Assembly (NCBI GenBank): GCA_017435505.1
Contig: JAFSEZ010000033.1
Span: forward strand, 20,129 to 84,128
Length of the DNA stretch: 64,000 bases
Direction of reading: 5' to 3'
Source: Akkermansia sp.
GTDB taxonomy: Bacteria > Verrucomicrobiota > Verrucomicrobiia > Verrucomicrobiales > Akkermansiaceae
The translations under genes were made by a program, and so were the position numbers. The notes under the pieces are model-generated. The model made no database searches, was not told the origin of the DNA, and saw only the letters and a program-made list of their open reading frames with translations. This document shows positions 24,831-33,503 of this stretch, piece by piece; positions within the stretch are counted from its first letter, which is position 1, and each line of letters starts with the position of its first letter.

Positions 24831-26633
24831 TTAATCCCAGCGGGAACGGCGTACCCCTATGTAGGTAAGCACCAAACCAACAAACACGTGCATGGCGAGC
24901 ACAATGTGGCACACATGCGCCGACATAAAGGTTGTTTGCACAATGCTTTTAACGGCCTTAATCACATCCGGCAGCAAGCCGCCTTCAATACTACCGCTCC
25001 ATGCCCAATATGCAGAAATAAAGGGACGCACGCAAGTGGCAATCGTATCAGGCAGCGCCAAAACAGCTCCCGAAAGCGGAAGTTGGAAACCCACCAGATA
25101 TATACTCAGCAACGAGGCTTGGTCTGCCGTTCGGCAATTTGCTGAGATTCCAAGGCAAATGCTGGTCATTGCGGCATTTGCCAAGATAAGAAAGCCCAAA
25201 TGGTTGATTGCATCGCCGCGGAAAGGCCAGAAAAATTGCACAAAGGCAAACATCCACAAACTTTGGACCAAAAGCAAGATGAAAAGGTAAATACTCTTGG
25301 ATGCAAGGTAAGCGCCCTCACCTAGTCCGGCAAAACGCTCTTTTTCCATGATAAGGCGTTCACCGGCAATTTCGCGGGCTGCATTGTTGGCACCCATCAG
25401 ACCAAGGAGAATCACCTCGAACATGATAATGCCGGAAACCGCCGAGCCTACTTGAGCCCGGACCTCAGCCTGAGCCTGCTGAGCCTGTATTTCCATGGCG
25501 ATATCGTTGCTCTGCGTATCCGCCAAAATCAACAACTGCTCCTGTCCCTTGCTGGAAAAAAGAGCTACCATGATGGGGAAGATGATAATCATGGCAAGTT
25601 GCAATATCAGCTGAGTGCGATCACGCAGCAATAATGTAAAGCGGCGGCGCAACAATGTGCCCAACTGAGAGAAGAATCCCGGAGTCTCGGCTGATTCCGC
25701 TTCCGCATTTTCGGGAGAAGCCATATCCTCACCATTGCGGAGAATACGTATTTTTTGTTCTGTCTCCATGCGCTGATAGTAATCTCCACCATGTTTCTGC
25801 CAGCTCTGAGCCCATTCACATGGCTCACGCAGAGCCAATCGGGGGTAAACTTCCTCCGGATCATGCACGCCGAAATAATGTTCCAAGGAAGCAGGAGCCC
25901 CATGGTAGGCCAGATGCCCCCGCACTAACACCATGATACTATCGTAATCGCTCAACTGAGAGAGGCTGTGGGTCACTGATATGACTATTCGCCCCCCTTT
26001 CATACTCAAATCGCGCAACAATTGTACAATTTCTTTCTCCGAACGAGGATCCAAGCCGCTTGTCACTTCATCGCACAGTAAAATACGAGGATTCGACACC
26101 AACTCCATAGCCAAAGCCAAGCGACGTTTCTGCCCACCGGAAAGCAGTTTCACCCGGCGATCAGCAATCTCATCCAGCCCCGTTTCTTGCAACACACGCT
26201 CCACAATCTCATCCAATTCTTCATCGGCAGCTTTCACCCGCATTTTTGCCGCATTCTCCACGCATTCATCGACACACAGTTCATCATGCGCAATGCTGAA
26301 TTGCGGTACATAGCCGATTTCGGATGGTTCAAAATCGCCTTCTTCCATCAAATCCACACCATCCCACACGAAAGTACCATCTGTTGCTTCTGCAATACCG
26401 GCTATTGTCTTAAGCAGGGTTGTCTTGCCACAACCGGATGGGCCGACAATGGCCATAAAATGCCCTTTGGGGACACAAAAACTCACCCCTGAGAGCAAGG
26501 CTATCGTCTCCTCTCCATCATCCACCTCCAAGGTAATATTTCGTGCTTCCAGCATATACTCGTACGCGCGATACATAGTAGCAAATAGCCCCCCATCCCG
26601 CAAGCGGAAAATCAAGGAGTGTGATTTTTCATG
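24831..26633 (-). CDS. ABCG-type ABC transporter, fused ATPase and permease
   Basis: The N-terminal ATPase has Walker A GPSGCGKTTLLK, signature LLSGGQKRRLALAMEL and Walker B ILLCDEVTSGLDPRS. The C-terminal half begins after a hydrophilic linker near residue 320 and contains about six helices of the ABC-2/ABCG type. ATPase-then-permease order is that of eukaryotic White-type and some bacterial exporters; it probably works as a homodimer. The substrate is unknown. The start at 26633 is chosen to avoid overlap with the divergent aroD; ATG at 26579 is an alternative. The apparent extension to 26834 lies inside aroD and is not real. Confidence 0.85.
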   Translation of the reverse strand, partial: HEKSHSLIFRLRDGGLFATMYRAYEYMLEARNITLEVDDGEETIALLSGVSFCVPKGHFMAIVGPSGCGKTTLLKTIAGIAEATDGTFVWDGVDLMEEGDFEPSEIGYVPQFSIAHDELCVDECVENAAKMRVKAADEELDEIVERVLQETGLDEIADRRVKLLSGGQKRRLALAMELVSNPRILLCDEVTSGLDPRSEKEIVQLLRDLSMKGGRIVISVTHSLSQLSDYDSIMVLVRGHLAYHGAPASLEHYFGVHDPEEVYPRLALREPCEWAQSWQKHGGDYYQRMETEQKIRILRNGEDMASPENAEAESAETPGFFSQLGTLLRRRFTLLLRDRTQLILQLAMIIIFPIMVALFSSKGQEQLLILADTQSNDIAMEIQAQQAQAEVRAQVGSAVSGIIMFEVILLGLMGANNAAREIAGERLIMEKERFAGLGEGAYLASKSIYLFILLLVQSLWMFAFVQFFWPFRGDAINHLGFLILANAAMTSICLGISANCRTADQASLLSIYLVGFQLPLSGAVLALPDTIATCVRPFISAYWAWSGSIEGGLLPDVIKAVKSIVQTTFMSAHVCHIVLAMHVFVGLVLTYIGVRRSRWD

Positions 26634-26650
26634 CATGCAAAGCTCTACTC

Positions 26651-26680
26651 TTGCGTGAGGCTGGGTGTGTGTGATAAAGT
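26651..26680 (+). promoter_or_regulatory. Leaderless-type promoter of aroD
   Basis: TTGCGT (26651-26656), 18-bp spacer ending in TGA, TAAAGT (26675-26680), then 7 nt to the aroD ATG. The -10 is imperfect. Confidence 0.45.
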
Positions 26681-26687
26681 ATGCGCC

Positions 26688-27395
26688 ATGAAACGCACTC
26701 AGCAACAGGATTTGTACCCATCTCTTGTGGTGGGCTCTGTTTCCGGATGGGAAGCCTGGAAGCAGGTCATCTCGGCAGAAAGCCCCCACCTTTTGTGCGA
26801 TGTTCTGGAATTGAGGGTAGACACCCTGCCGCAAGACGTTTCACCCGCAGAGATACTTGCGCTACCTTGCCCCCTGCCCGTCTTGGTAACGGTGCGGCAT
26901 CAGGATGAAGGCGGCGCACGGGAAATGCAAGAAGAAGAACGCCAATATCTTGCCAAATCCTTGCTTCCCATGGCCGATGCCATCGACTGGGAAATCGCCC
27001 ACATGGAGACAGCTCAGGGCTTGCTGAAACAGGCGCACCAACAGGGTGTAATTGTGGTGGCTTCGGCACATGATTTTGAAAAAACACCAAGCGTGGAATC
27101 ATTATGCGCCTTGGCAGACAAAGCTATTGCCCTGGGGGCAGACGTAGTGAAGTTTGCTTTCCGAGTACACAGCATGGAAGACGTGATGGTGGGTGTTTCT
27201 CTGCTGCAAAAATACACGCATCCCATGGCTGTCATGGGCATGGGACCATTGGGTGCCACAAGTCGCCTCATCTACAATCAATATGGATCTGTGCTGACGT
27301 ATGGTTATTTGGGCAGCACCCCTACAGCACCCGGTCAATGGTCTGCGGCCCTTTGCAAAGAAGCGCTTGCAAAGCTTCTGCCAGCAGAGCGTTGA
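26688..27395 (+). CDS. aroD: 3-dehydroquinate dehydratase, type I
   Basis: This converts 3-dehydroquinate to 3-dehydroshikimate by a Schiff-base mechanism in the shikimate pathway. The type I active-site residues are visible: Glu41 and Arg43 in LELRVD, Arg70 in VTVRHQ, His128 in SAHDF, and the Schiff-base Lys155 in VVKFAF. The substrate-binding C-terminal run TYGYLGSTPTAPGQWS is also present. Length 235 is normal. It lies divergent from the ABC transporter and convergent, without overlap, with the MidA-like gene. No other aro gene is nearby. Confidence 0.95.
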   Translation: MKRTQQQDLYPSLVVGSVSGWEAWKQVISAESPHLLCDVLELRVDTLPQDVSPAEILALPCPLPVLVTVRHQDEGGAREMQEEERQYLAKSLLPMADAIDWEIAHMETAQGLLKQAHQQGVIVVASAHDFEKTPSVESLCALADKAIALGADVVKFAFRVHSMEDVMVGVSLLQKYTHPMAVMGMGPLGATSRLIYNQYGSVLTYGYLGSTPTAPGQWSAALCKEALAKLLPAER

Positions 27396-28394
27396 TTATT
27401 GCTCAAAACGGTGCTGCAATAGCACATTGAAATGATCTCCGGCTCCCGGTACTGCAATGAGGTGCGCATCTGCCTCATTACCGGGGATGGCGTAATCTTT
27501 CAGGTAATCACGCTGGCTCATGTATTGCACCACGTCGCCGCTACAACGAGCTGCCAGTTCTTGCAAATCCGTAAAGTTGACATCTGCTGTGATATCGCAG
27601 CGCCCCGCAAGTGGCGGCAGCTCATCAGCATTCAGTACGCAATGCGCCTTATAGCCGCGCAATGTGCCCGCGGGGCGGCGGTGATAAAGCGTTTCATTCA
27701 ATTCACCGTAATCAATCGTCACCAAAGTTCCTCTTTTCCAATAAGGTTGCCACTCGGCATACCATTTGTGGTAGCTTTCATGAACTTCGACCACTTGACC
27801 CTCCTGTGCCCACCGCTCAAAAACCGAGGATGCAGGTAAGGGCTGCCTCCACGCCTGGCGAATGATGCGACCCTGCTCCACAGCAAGCCCCAGTTCCAAC
27901 CATTCACCGCCTTGGTACACAAACTGGCGGGCGGGAAAAGCATCCGGCAATTCATTGGAGAAGATGAAAGCACTGCCCCCGGCGTGTTTGAGCGCCGACA
28001 CAACATCTGCATACACCCGCACAAAATTTCCCCCCACCATGCCCTGCAAATTACGCAAGGACGCTGAGCGGTCAACCATGAGATAACGCGCCCGCAATCG
28101 ACCGAAAAAACCGAGTTCACGGGCTATTCCCATGGATAAATCGCCATTGCCGCCACCAATCTCAATGAAAGGCAAACGGCGACCGCAAGCGGCGCAGGCT
28201 TGTTTCCACTGGGCCACCAAGCGGCGTGCAAGTAAATCGCTGAGGGTTGCCGTTGTGGAAAAGTCTCCACGATAGCCAATCCCGGATATATTGCTGCTGT
28301 AATACCCGGAATCAGGGTCATAAAGCGCGATTTCCATGAATTTTTCCATGGAAAGCCAATTCCCGTTGGCGAGAATGTGGGGCGCTATATTCAT
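27396..28394 (-). CDS. MidA/NDUFAF7-family SAM-dependent methyltransferase
   Basis: This belongs to the DUF185 family, whose mitochondrial member NDUFAF7 (MidA) methylates an arginine of a complex I subunit; the bacterial substrate is not established. Features are the N-terminal FMEIALYDPDSGYYSS, the SAM-binding FIEIGGGNGDLSMGIA, the conserved FSNELPDAFPARQF and TIDYGEL. At 332 residues it is slightly short. It lies 17 nt downstream of nadA and is probably co-transcribed with it. Confidence 0.88.
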   Translation of the reverse strand: MNIAPHILANGNWLSMEKFMEIALYDPDSGYYSSNISGIGYRGDFSTTATLSDLLARRLVAQWKQACAACGRRLPFIEIGGGNGDLSMGIARELGFFGRLRARYLMVDRSASLRNLQGMVGGNFVRVYADVVSALKHAGGSAFIFSNELPDAFPARQFVYQGGEWLELGLAVEQGRIIRQAWRQPLPASSVFERWAQEGQVVEVHESYHKWYAEWQPYWKRGTLVTIDYGELNETLYHRRPAGTLRGYKAHCVLNADELPPLAGRCDITADVNFTDLQELAARCSGDVVQYMSQRDYLKDYAIPGNEADAHLIAVPGAGDHFNVLLQHRFEQ

Positions 28395-28411
28395 GCTGCA
28401 AGCGTTGGACT

Positions 28412-29344
28412 TCAGCGGGAAAGCTCAAGCATACGCTCCAAGGGAACAGCAGCGCGTAGACGCAATGCTTCCGGCACTTTCACCTCAGGACTCATATCGC
28501 GCAGACAATTACGCAGCTTCTCCATTGTATTGAGCTTCATGTACTCACACTCCGCGCAAGAGCATTTGTCTGCTGCCACCGGGATAAACTCTTTTCCCGG
28601 CACCAGTTTGCGCAAGCGATGCAGGATGCCACTTTCCGTCACGATAATGAACTGCCGGGCTTCGCTCTCTCGGCAATAAGGAATCATCTTCTCCGTGGAG
28701 CAAATATGGTCGGCCATCAATCGAATCACCTCTTGGCACTCAGGGTGGCACACCACCTTGGCATCCGGGTATTGTTCTTTGAGTGTAAGTACTTGGTCGC
28801 GAGTGAAACGCTGGTGTACATGGCAGGCGCCGTTCCACATGGTCATCTCGCGACCGGTGCGCTGCGCCGTCCACGCACCCAAGTTTTGGTCGGGCACAAA
28901 GAGGATGGGGCGGTCTGTGGGAGCGGTCTCTATGATACGCTGGGCATTGCCGCTCGTCACAATAACATCGGCCAAAGCCTTCACACCAATTGAGCAATTT
29001 ACATAGGCCACCACATAATAATTCTTCTCCTTGTTGGCTTCAAGATAAGCCGCCAGCTCCTCTGCCGGGCAAGAAGCCTCCAGCGAGCAAGCTGCATCCA
29101 TATCCGGCAGGAGCACCGTACGTGTGGGGTTCAGGATACAAGCTGTTTCAGCCATGAAATGCACACCGCAGAACACAATCACATCGCACTGTGTTTCTTG
29201 GGCATATCGCGCAAGAGCAAGCGAATCACCCACAAAATCAGCTATATCCTGAATCTCGGGGCGTTGGTAGCTGTGAGCCAAAATCACGGCATTGCGTTCT
29301 TGCTTCAAACGCAAAATCTCTGTCTTCAAATCAGTTGCTGCCAT
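28412..29344 (-). CDS. nadA: Quinolinate synthase
   Basis: NadA condenses iminoaspartate with DHAP to quinolinate, using a [4Fe-4S] cluster, in de novo NAD synthesis. Typical segments are AHSYQRPEIQDIADFVGDSL, VFCGVHFMAETA, LPDMDAACSLEASCP, YVNCSIGVKA, VCHPECQEV and the late CSCAECEYMKLNT. Cluster-ligand cysteines are in place. Length 310 is normal. nadB and nadC are not in the window. Confidence 0.95.
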   Translation of the reverse strand: MAATDLKTEILRLKQERNAVILAHSYQRPEIQDIADFVGDSLALARYAQETQCDVIVFCGVHFMAETACILNPTRTVLLPDMDAACSLEASCPAEELAAYLEANKEKNYYVVAYVNCSIGVKALADVIVTSGNAQRIIETAPTDRPILFVPDQNLGAWTAQRTGREMTMWNGACHVHQRFTRDQVLTLKEQYPDAKVVCHPECQEVIRLMADHICSTEKMIPYCRESEARQFIIVTESGILHRLRKLVPGKEFIPVAADKCSCAECEYMKLNTMEKLRNCLRDMSPEVKVPEALRLRAAVPLERMLELSR

Positions 29345-29361
29345 ATTGAAAAGAGTGGATG

Positions 29362-30408
29362 TTACAAGGGCAAATCACCAAGCGGAGCCTGCCATGGGTC
29401 TTCTTCTGCCTGTTGGGGTGCAGGTTCATCTCCTGCATCATTAGTTGTCGTGCGGTTAGCATCAGTATCTACTATCGGCGCACCCGCTTCTCCTTCGTAA
29501 TCTTTTTCTTCCGGCCGAGGCTTTTGTTCGGATTCAGGCTGGGGCGCACGCTTTGCTGCGCGCTGACGAGCAGCTGCGGCATCCATCGGAGAAACCTCAA
29601 AGTCCGACATATCAATCAAGTTCTCCTTGTCAAATGCGTAGCGAGCCAGCGTAGGCAAGGATTCTTTTACAAGTTGATTGAGGGGGAAACGCACCTGCCC
29701 CTCCGGCGAACGAAGGGTAATGAGTTTACCCTCCATGCGGTAGATGACTGCATCTCGATACGCTTTGCCGGAAGTCGTGGTCACGTTGCCCACCGACATA
29801 CCGGGAAGCAAGCTGCGAGCCACGCTGCGAGCTTCTTTATCCGCTTGGCGAATCTCATGCTGCAAAGCCAAGACTCGGTTGTGTTCCTCGGTGATATCTT
29901 CTTCCTTATCGGCAATTTGGCGAGAGAATTCACCCAGCTGGCGTTCCAAGCGAGCCAAAAGTTTGCGCATGTGGATTTGCTCATCAGCATGGTATGCCTG
30001 TGCTTGCAGAGCCTCGCGCTGTTTGCAGAGCTCCAGATTTTCGCGCATGGTAAGCTCCATGATGGAAGGCACGCGATACTTGTCCAACTCTTGCTTCAGA
30101 TAGTAGCCACCGCCGCCCAATGTTCCGAGAAGAGTCAAGACCAAGAAAGAATCCAGCAAGAATCCACCCCAGTTCATCTTTGACTTCGGCTTTTTCTCAG
30201 CCTTGTCTTGGGGGGCTTCTTGGGGAGTATTTTCTTTGCTCTCTGCCTTTGTCTCCTGTTTTTCAGCCTTTTCGTCTATCTTTTTCTCTTCCGGCTTGGA
30301 AGAGTCCTCAGGCTTTCCCTCAGCATCAGGCACAAGCGGACGCACCGTCTCAAGCGGAGCCGTATCTTCTTTCTTTTCCTCTGGCTTCATAACCGGCTGT
30401 TCGCTCAT
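29362..30408 (-). CDS. Membrane-anchored coiled-coil protein
   Basis: I do not recognise the family. The N-terminal ~77 residues are highly charged, low-complexity Lys/Glu/Pro (EEKKIDEKAEKQETKAESKE). One transmembrane helix follows (FLLDSFLVLTLLGTLGGGGYYL). Then comes a coiled coil of about 95 residues, a small beta-rich domain around TTTSGKAYRDAVIYRMEGK, and an acidic Pro/Glu-rich tail. The topology suggests a cytoplasmic charged tail and a periplasmic coiled coil. Its ATG overlaps the stop of the lipoprotein gene upstream by 4 nt. Confidence 0.7.
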   Translation of the reverse strand: MSEQPVMKPEEKKEDTAPLETVRPLVPDAEGKPEDSSKPEEKKIDEKAEKQETKAESKENTPQEAPQDKAEKKPKSKMNWGGFLLDSFLVLTLLGTLGGGGYYLKQELDKYRVPSIMELTMRENLELCKQREALQAQAYHADEQIHMRKLLARLERQLGEFSRQIADKEEDITEEHNRVLALQHEIRQADKEARSVARSLLPGMSVGNVTTTSGKAYRDAVIYRMEGKLITLRSPEGQVRFPLNQLVKESLPTLARYAFDKENLIDMSDFEVSPMDAAAARQRAAKRAPQPESEQKPRPEEKDYEGEAGAPIVDTDANRTTTNDAGDEPAPQQAEEDPWQAPLGDLPL

Positions 30409-30773
30409 GGTCTTATATTCTGGGATGCAATTTCATTCTGAAGTCGGGCGAATGTGTCGCGGAACGTATCTAAGCGGGATTCCAGCTCAATACGGCGCAT
30501 CTTCAGCTCTGTTTCTTTTTCTCTCAAAGCTTCCATCTGCTTGTAAGCCGCCACCACCTCGCCATTGCGGCGGTCTATCTGTTGCTGCAATTCCGGTGTA
30601 TCCTCTCCGGCTTGGCGAATAAGCGCATGCATGCGAGCAATCTCGCGGCGCAATTCGGCATTGTTGCGCTGCAAGGAACTCAACCTCTCCATATCAGGCG
30701 CTTGCGGCTTGCATGCCACCAGCGACATGAGGGCTACCGCCCCTGCTACCAACCATACTGAAAATCTTGTTTT
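30405..30773 (-). CDS. Coiled-coil lipoprotein
   Basis: From a GTG at 30773 the product has a lipoprotein signal (VKTRFSVWLVAGAVALMSLVAC) followed by about 100 residues of almost uninterrupted coiled coil (ERLSSLQRNNAELRREIARM; KETELKMRRIELESRLD). Longer in-frame starts up to 30884 exist but would put a polar stretch before the signal peptide. With the coupled downstream gene, also a coiled-coil envelope protein, it may form a membrane-to-membrane pair; that is inference. Confidence 0.65.
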   Translation of the reverse strand, partial: KTRFSVWLVAGAVALMSLVACKPQAPDMERLSSLQRNNAELRREIARMHALIRQAGEDTPELQQQIDRRNGEVVAAYKQMEALREKETELKMRRIELESRLDTFRDTFARLQNEIASQNIRP

Positions 30774-30890
30774 CACGCATCTATATTCGGGTATTACCCC
30801 GTTTGCGTCAAGCATCTTTTGTGTCAGGTTCATTGCCTTCGCATCATCTATGACAATGAAACAACCCAACGGATGACTACACACAAAACA

Positions 30891-31850
30891 TCACATCTTT
30901 AATGTGAATTTCTTTGCAAATCTTGAAAAAAACGTCACAAACACATGAAGCGCCCAAGCGCTCACAATAGTTAGCACAGTTACAATTAAAGTAGTCTCAA
31001 TAGGCGAAAGATTCCATCTGGATATCATTAATTTCATTGGCTCATGAATTAAATATAATTCCAGAGAGATCCCCCCCATAAATGACAAAGATTTCATGAA
31101 AAAACCACGCTGTATATATCGAAAAAATCCGCCAAGTAAGACGAGCAGCAAAGGGATAGAAATTGCAAGAATAATGAACGGCAGCAAGTGCGCGTATGTT
31201 GATATGAGGCGAGGATAGCGGTGAACATAGAGAGCAACAACCAAAGCTACGATTGCCACAATACTATACACCGAATGTAAAATTTTTTGAACATTGAACT
31301 CCATCCTTGCTACATACATACCTAACACAAATACGGGCATACGAGCAATTGTCCAACTGATAGTTGTCTGCCAACTAAAGCTCAGATCTTTCATGTAAGG
31401 CGATATCATAAGCACCCCGACAATCCCGATGCTAATAAAAAACGCCATAACTTTGGTAGGATTCATTCTTTGTAGCATCTTGTACACAAGCGGTGCTCCC
31501 AAATACAAAATCAAAATTGATCGAATAAACCACTGATTTAACCCCAGAACAGCCAACAAGTGGGCTCCCCCCATGAGATAAAAAGACCAGCCAACAATAA
31601 GAGCAGCTGGAATAATACGAAACAAACGACGGGCGTAAAACATCCATATACTTCCGTCTTTTTTCTTTTCCTGTGCGAAATACAGCCCAAAACCCGATAA
31701 GAATAAAAAACCATCCCCCCCCCATGGACCATACCGCAACACTAAAGGTCTAAATGCCCCCATCATCTCTGTAGTGTCGTGATACAACATAATGAGAATG
31801 ATTAATCCCCCCATCATGGGTGCTCGAAATTTTGACAACAATTCATTCAC
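30891..31850 (-). CDS. Acyltransferase 3 family membrane protein
   Basis: This has about ten hydrophobic helices, with family landmarks LIMLYHD near the start (catalytic-type histidine), YARRLFRIIPAALIVGW, and SLSFMGGISLELYLIHEPM near the end. The family O-acylates sugars of LPS O-antigen, capsule or peptidoglycan. The sequence is markedly AT-richer than its neighbours and lies next to a tRNA gene, so horizontal acquisition is likely. The GTG start at 31850 follows a GAGAGG run and a 19-codon open frame (31857-31916) that ends just before it. Confidence 0.85.
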   Translation of the reverse strand: MNELLSKFRAPMMGGLIILIMLYHDTTEMMGAFRPLVLRYGPWGGDGFLFLSGFGLYFAQEKKKDGSIWMFYARRLFRIIPAALIVGWSFYLMGGAHLLAVLGLNQWFIRSILILYLGAPLVYKMLQRMNPTKVMAFFISIGIVGVLMISPYMKDLSFSWQTTISWTIARMPVFVLGMYVARMEFNVQKILHSVYSIVAIVALVVALYVHRYPRLISTYAHLLPFIILAISIPLLLVLLGGFFRYIQRGFFMKSLSFMGGISLELYLIHEPMKLMISRWNLSPIETTLIVTVLTIVSAWALHVFVTFFSRFAKKFTLKM

Positions 31851-31960
31851 GCCCTCTCATCTTCCCGAAGATTGGTCAATTATTGATTTTGTTTCACTTT
31901 TTGATTCCTTACTCATTAATCTGATCAATTCTATTTGGAACAAAACTTATAAGCTGAGAC

Positions 31961-31989
31961 AGTCTACAACTCTGAATTACGCAAGTCAA
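31961..31989 (-). promoter_or_regulatory. Putative promoter of the acyltransferase gene
   Basis: TTGACT (31989-31984), 17 bp, TAGACT (31966-31961). This predicts a leader of about 100 nt, longer than usual in this window. Confidence 0.5.
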
Positions 31990-32020
31990 GTTTGAATGAG
32001 CGTGCTAACTTAAATTATGC

Positions 32021-32049
32021 TTGCATTTGCTGCCCCTGCCTGATACTAT
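32021..32049 (+). promoter_or_regulatory. Promoter of tRNA-Arg
   Basis: TTGCAT (32021-32026), 17-bp spacer ending in TGA, TACTAT (32044-32049). The mature tRNA begins 18 nt after the -10 box. A stable-RNA promoter with the same TTGC and TGn features supports the promoter pattern used elsewhere here. Confidence 0.7.
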
Positions 32050-32066
32050 GGCGCAGCGCACTTTAT

Positions 32067-32140
32067 GCTCCGGTAGCTCAGTTGGATAGAGCACGAGCCT
32101 TCTAAGCTTGGGGTCCCGCGTTCGAATCGCGGCCGGAGTG
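32067..32140 (+). tRNA. tRNA-Arg (anticodon UCU)
   Basis: A full cloverleaf can be drawn. The acceptor is GCTCCGG / CCGGAGT with a G-U end pair, the D stem GCTC/GAGC, the anticodon stem CGAGC/GCTTG with loop CTTCTAA (anticodon TCT at 32101-32103, reading AGA), and the T arm CCGCG-TTCGAAT-CGCGG. CCA is not encoded. Confidence 0.95.
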
Positions 32141-32150
32141 CTATACTTCA

Positions 32151-32188
32151 GCAGGCTACAGGTGTCCCCCTGTGGCCTGTTCCTTTTT
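32151..32188 (+). terminator. Terminator of tRNA-Arg
   Basis: The stem CAGGCTACAGG / CCTGTGGCCTG (32152-32162 with 32169-32179) is followed by TTCCTTTTT. Confidence 0.8.
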
Positions 32189-32232
32189 GGCGCTACTTTT
32201 TAATAATTTTAAATTACAGACCTGATTTATCC

Positions 32233-32261
32233 TTGAAATGCGGGTCGGAGATAGCTATAAT
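32233..32261 (+). promoter_or_regulatory. Promoter of the fur-sufCBD operon
   Basis: TTGAAA (32233-32238), 17 bp, TATAAT (32256-32261). Transcription should start near 32268, giving a leader of about 31 nt to the Fur-like ATG. No clear inverted-repeat operator was recognised. Confidence 0.8.
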
Positions 32262-32298
32262 TCGCGCACGGACAACAACTACCCCCTGAAATCCGCGT

Positions 32299-32757
32299 AT
32301 GAATAGCACACAAACAAACGAGTCACCCCGCTCCTCGCAGACAGCCAGCGTTGTCCGCCGAGCCGGGCTGCGCATGACCAAACAACGCCGCGCCGTGGTA
32401 GATGCCATTTTGGCCTCCAAAGACCACCCGACAGCGGGTGCCATTTTTGAACGAGCCAAACAATACGAACCGGGCATTTCACTCGCAACTATATACAACT
32501 GTCTGGAGACGATGGCCAAAGCAGGTGTCATCAACCACCTGCATTTCGATAACGGTCCCTCCCGATTCTGCCCCAATTTTGTACCGCACGTGCACGTACT
32601 GGATGACAGCAACAACAAAGTCATCGACGTGCAGTTGAAGGCAGGTTTGTGTCCGGAAGACATTTTTGACCTGCCGCCCGGGGTCACCGTCACCAGCATG
32701 GAAGCATGCCTGCGTGGGTCTATCCCTGAGCAGTACCATTCACACGAACAGCAATGA
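32299..32757 (+). CDS. Fur-family transcriptional regulator
   Basis: The N-terminal winged-helix domain is clear: [20 protein letters not shown], then [18 protein letters not shown] (recognition helix). The C-terminal domain keeps histidines ([14 protein letters not shown]) but has DDSNNKVID where Fur and PerR usually have a CxxC zinc pair, so the structural zinc site is absent. Its last 4 nt overlap the sufC start (ATGA), tying it to Fe-S cluster assembly. Repression or activation of suf in response to iron, Fe-S or peroxide status is inferred from this coupling. Length 152. Confidence 0.88.
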   Translation: MNSTQTNESPRSSQTASVVRRAGLRMTKQRRAVVDAILASKDHPTAGAIFERAKQYEPGISLATIYNCLETMAKAGVINHLHFDNGPSRFCPNFVPHVHVLDDSNNKVIDVQLKAGLCPEDIFDLPPGVTVTSMEACLRGSIPEQYHSHEQQ

Positions 32758-33503
32758 GCCTAATCATCAAAAATTTGTGCGCCCGTGTCAAGGACGGGGC
32801 CGACATCCTCAACGGTATCAACCTGGAGATTCCCTCCGGAGAGGTACATGCCATCATGGGGCCGAACGGCTCCGGCAAATCAACTCTTTCCAAAGTGCTG
32901 TGTGGCCACCCGGATTATGAGGTGACCGGAGGCAGCGTCAGCTTGGATGGTCAGGATTTGCTAGCCATGAGCGTAGATGAACGCAGTCGAGCCGGTTTAT
33001 TCTTGGCCTTTCAATACCCGGTGGAAGTACCGGGCGTGACAAACGCAAACTTTATGAGAGCGGCCATGCAAGCACGCCTGCCCAAGGGGGAGGACGTGGA
33101 TGCCGTATCGTTCTACAAGGAACTGCGAGGCCGCATGAAACAACTGGGCATGGATACCAAGTTCACGGCTCGTGCAGTCAACGAGGGCTTCTCCGGCGGC
33201 GAAAAGAAGCGCAACGACATTCTGCAAATGATGATGTTGCAGCCCAGCTATGCCATACTGGATGAAACCGACAGCGGCTTGGATGTAGACGCGCTGCGTA
33301 TCGTCTCCGATGGGGTGAACGCCATGCGTGCCCCTTTCCGCAGCTTCTTGGTTATCACCCATTACAAGCGTCTGTTGGACTACATCCACCCGGATGTAGT
33401 GCACATCCTCTCCCAAGGAAAAATTGTGAAGACCGGCGGTTTTGAACTGGTGGATCACATTGAAAATCACGGATTTGATTTCTTGAAAACAACGAAGGAG
33501 TAA
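32754..33503 (+). CDS. sufC: Fe-S cluster assembly ATPase SufC
   Basis: SufC is the soluble ABC ATPase of the SufBCD scaffold. It has Walker [13 protein letters not shown], the Q-loop [11 protein letters not shown], signature [15 protein letters not shown] and Walker [16 protein letters not shown]. Length 249 is standard. It starts inside the Fur-like gene stop and its own stop overlaps sufB (TAATG). Confidence 0.97.
   Translation: MSLIIKNLCARVKDGADILNGINLEIPSGEVHAIMGPNGSGKSTLSKVLCGHPDYEVTGGSVSLDGQDLLAMSVDERSRAGLFLAFQYPVEVPGVTNANFMRAAMQARLPKGEDVDAVSFYKELRGRMKQLGMDTKFTARAVNEGFSGGEKKRNDILQMMMLQPSYAILDETDSGLDVDALRIVSDGVNAMRAPFRSFLVITHYKRLLDYIHPDVVHILSQGKIVKTGGFELVDHIENHGFDFLKTTKE

Noticed and set aside
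26634..26834. N-terminal extension of the ABC transporter
   Set aside because: It overlaps the divergent aroD coding region, including its first conserved residues.
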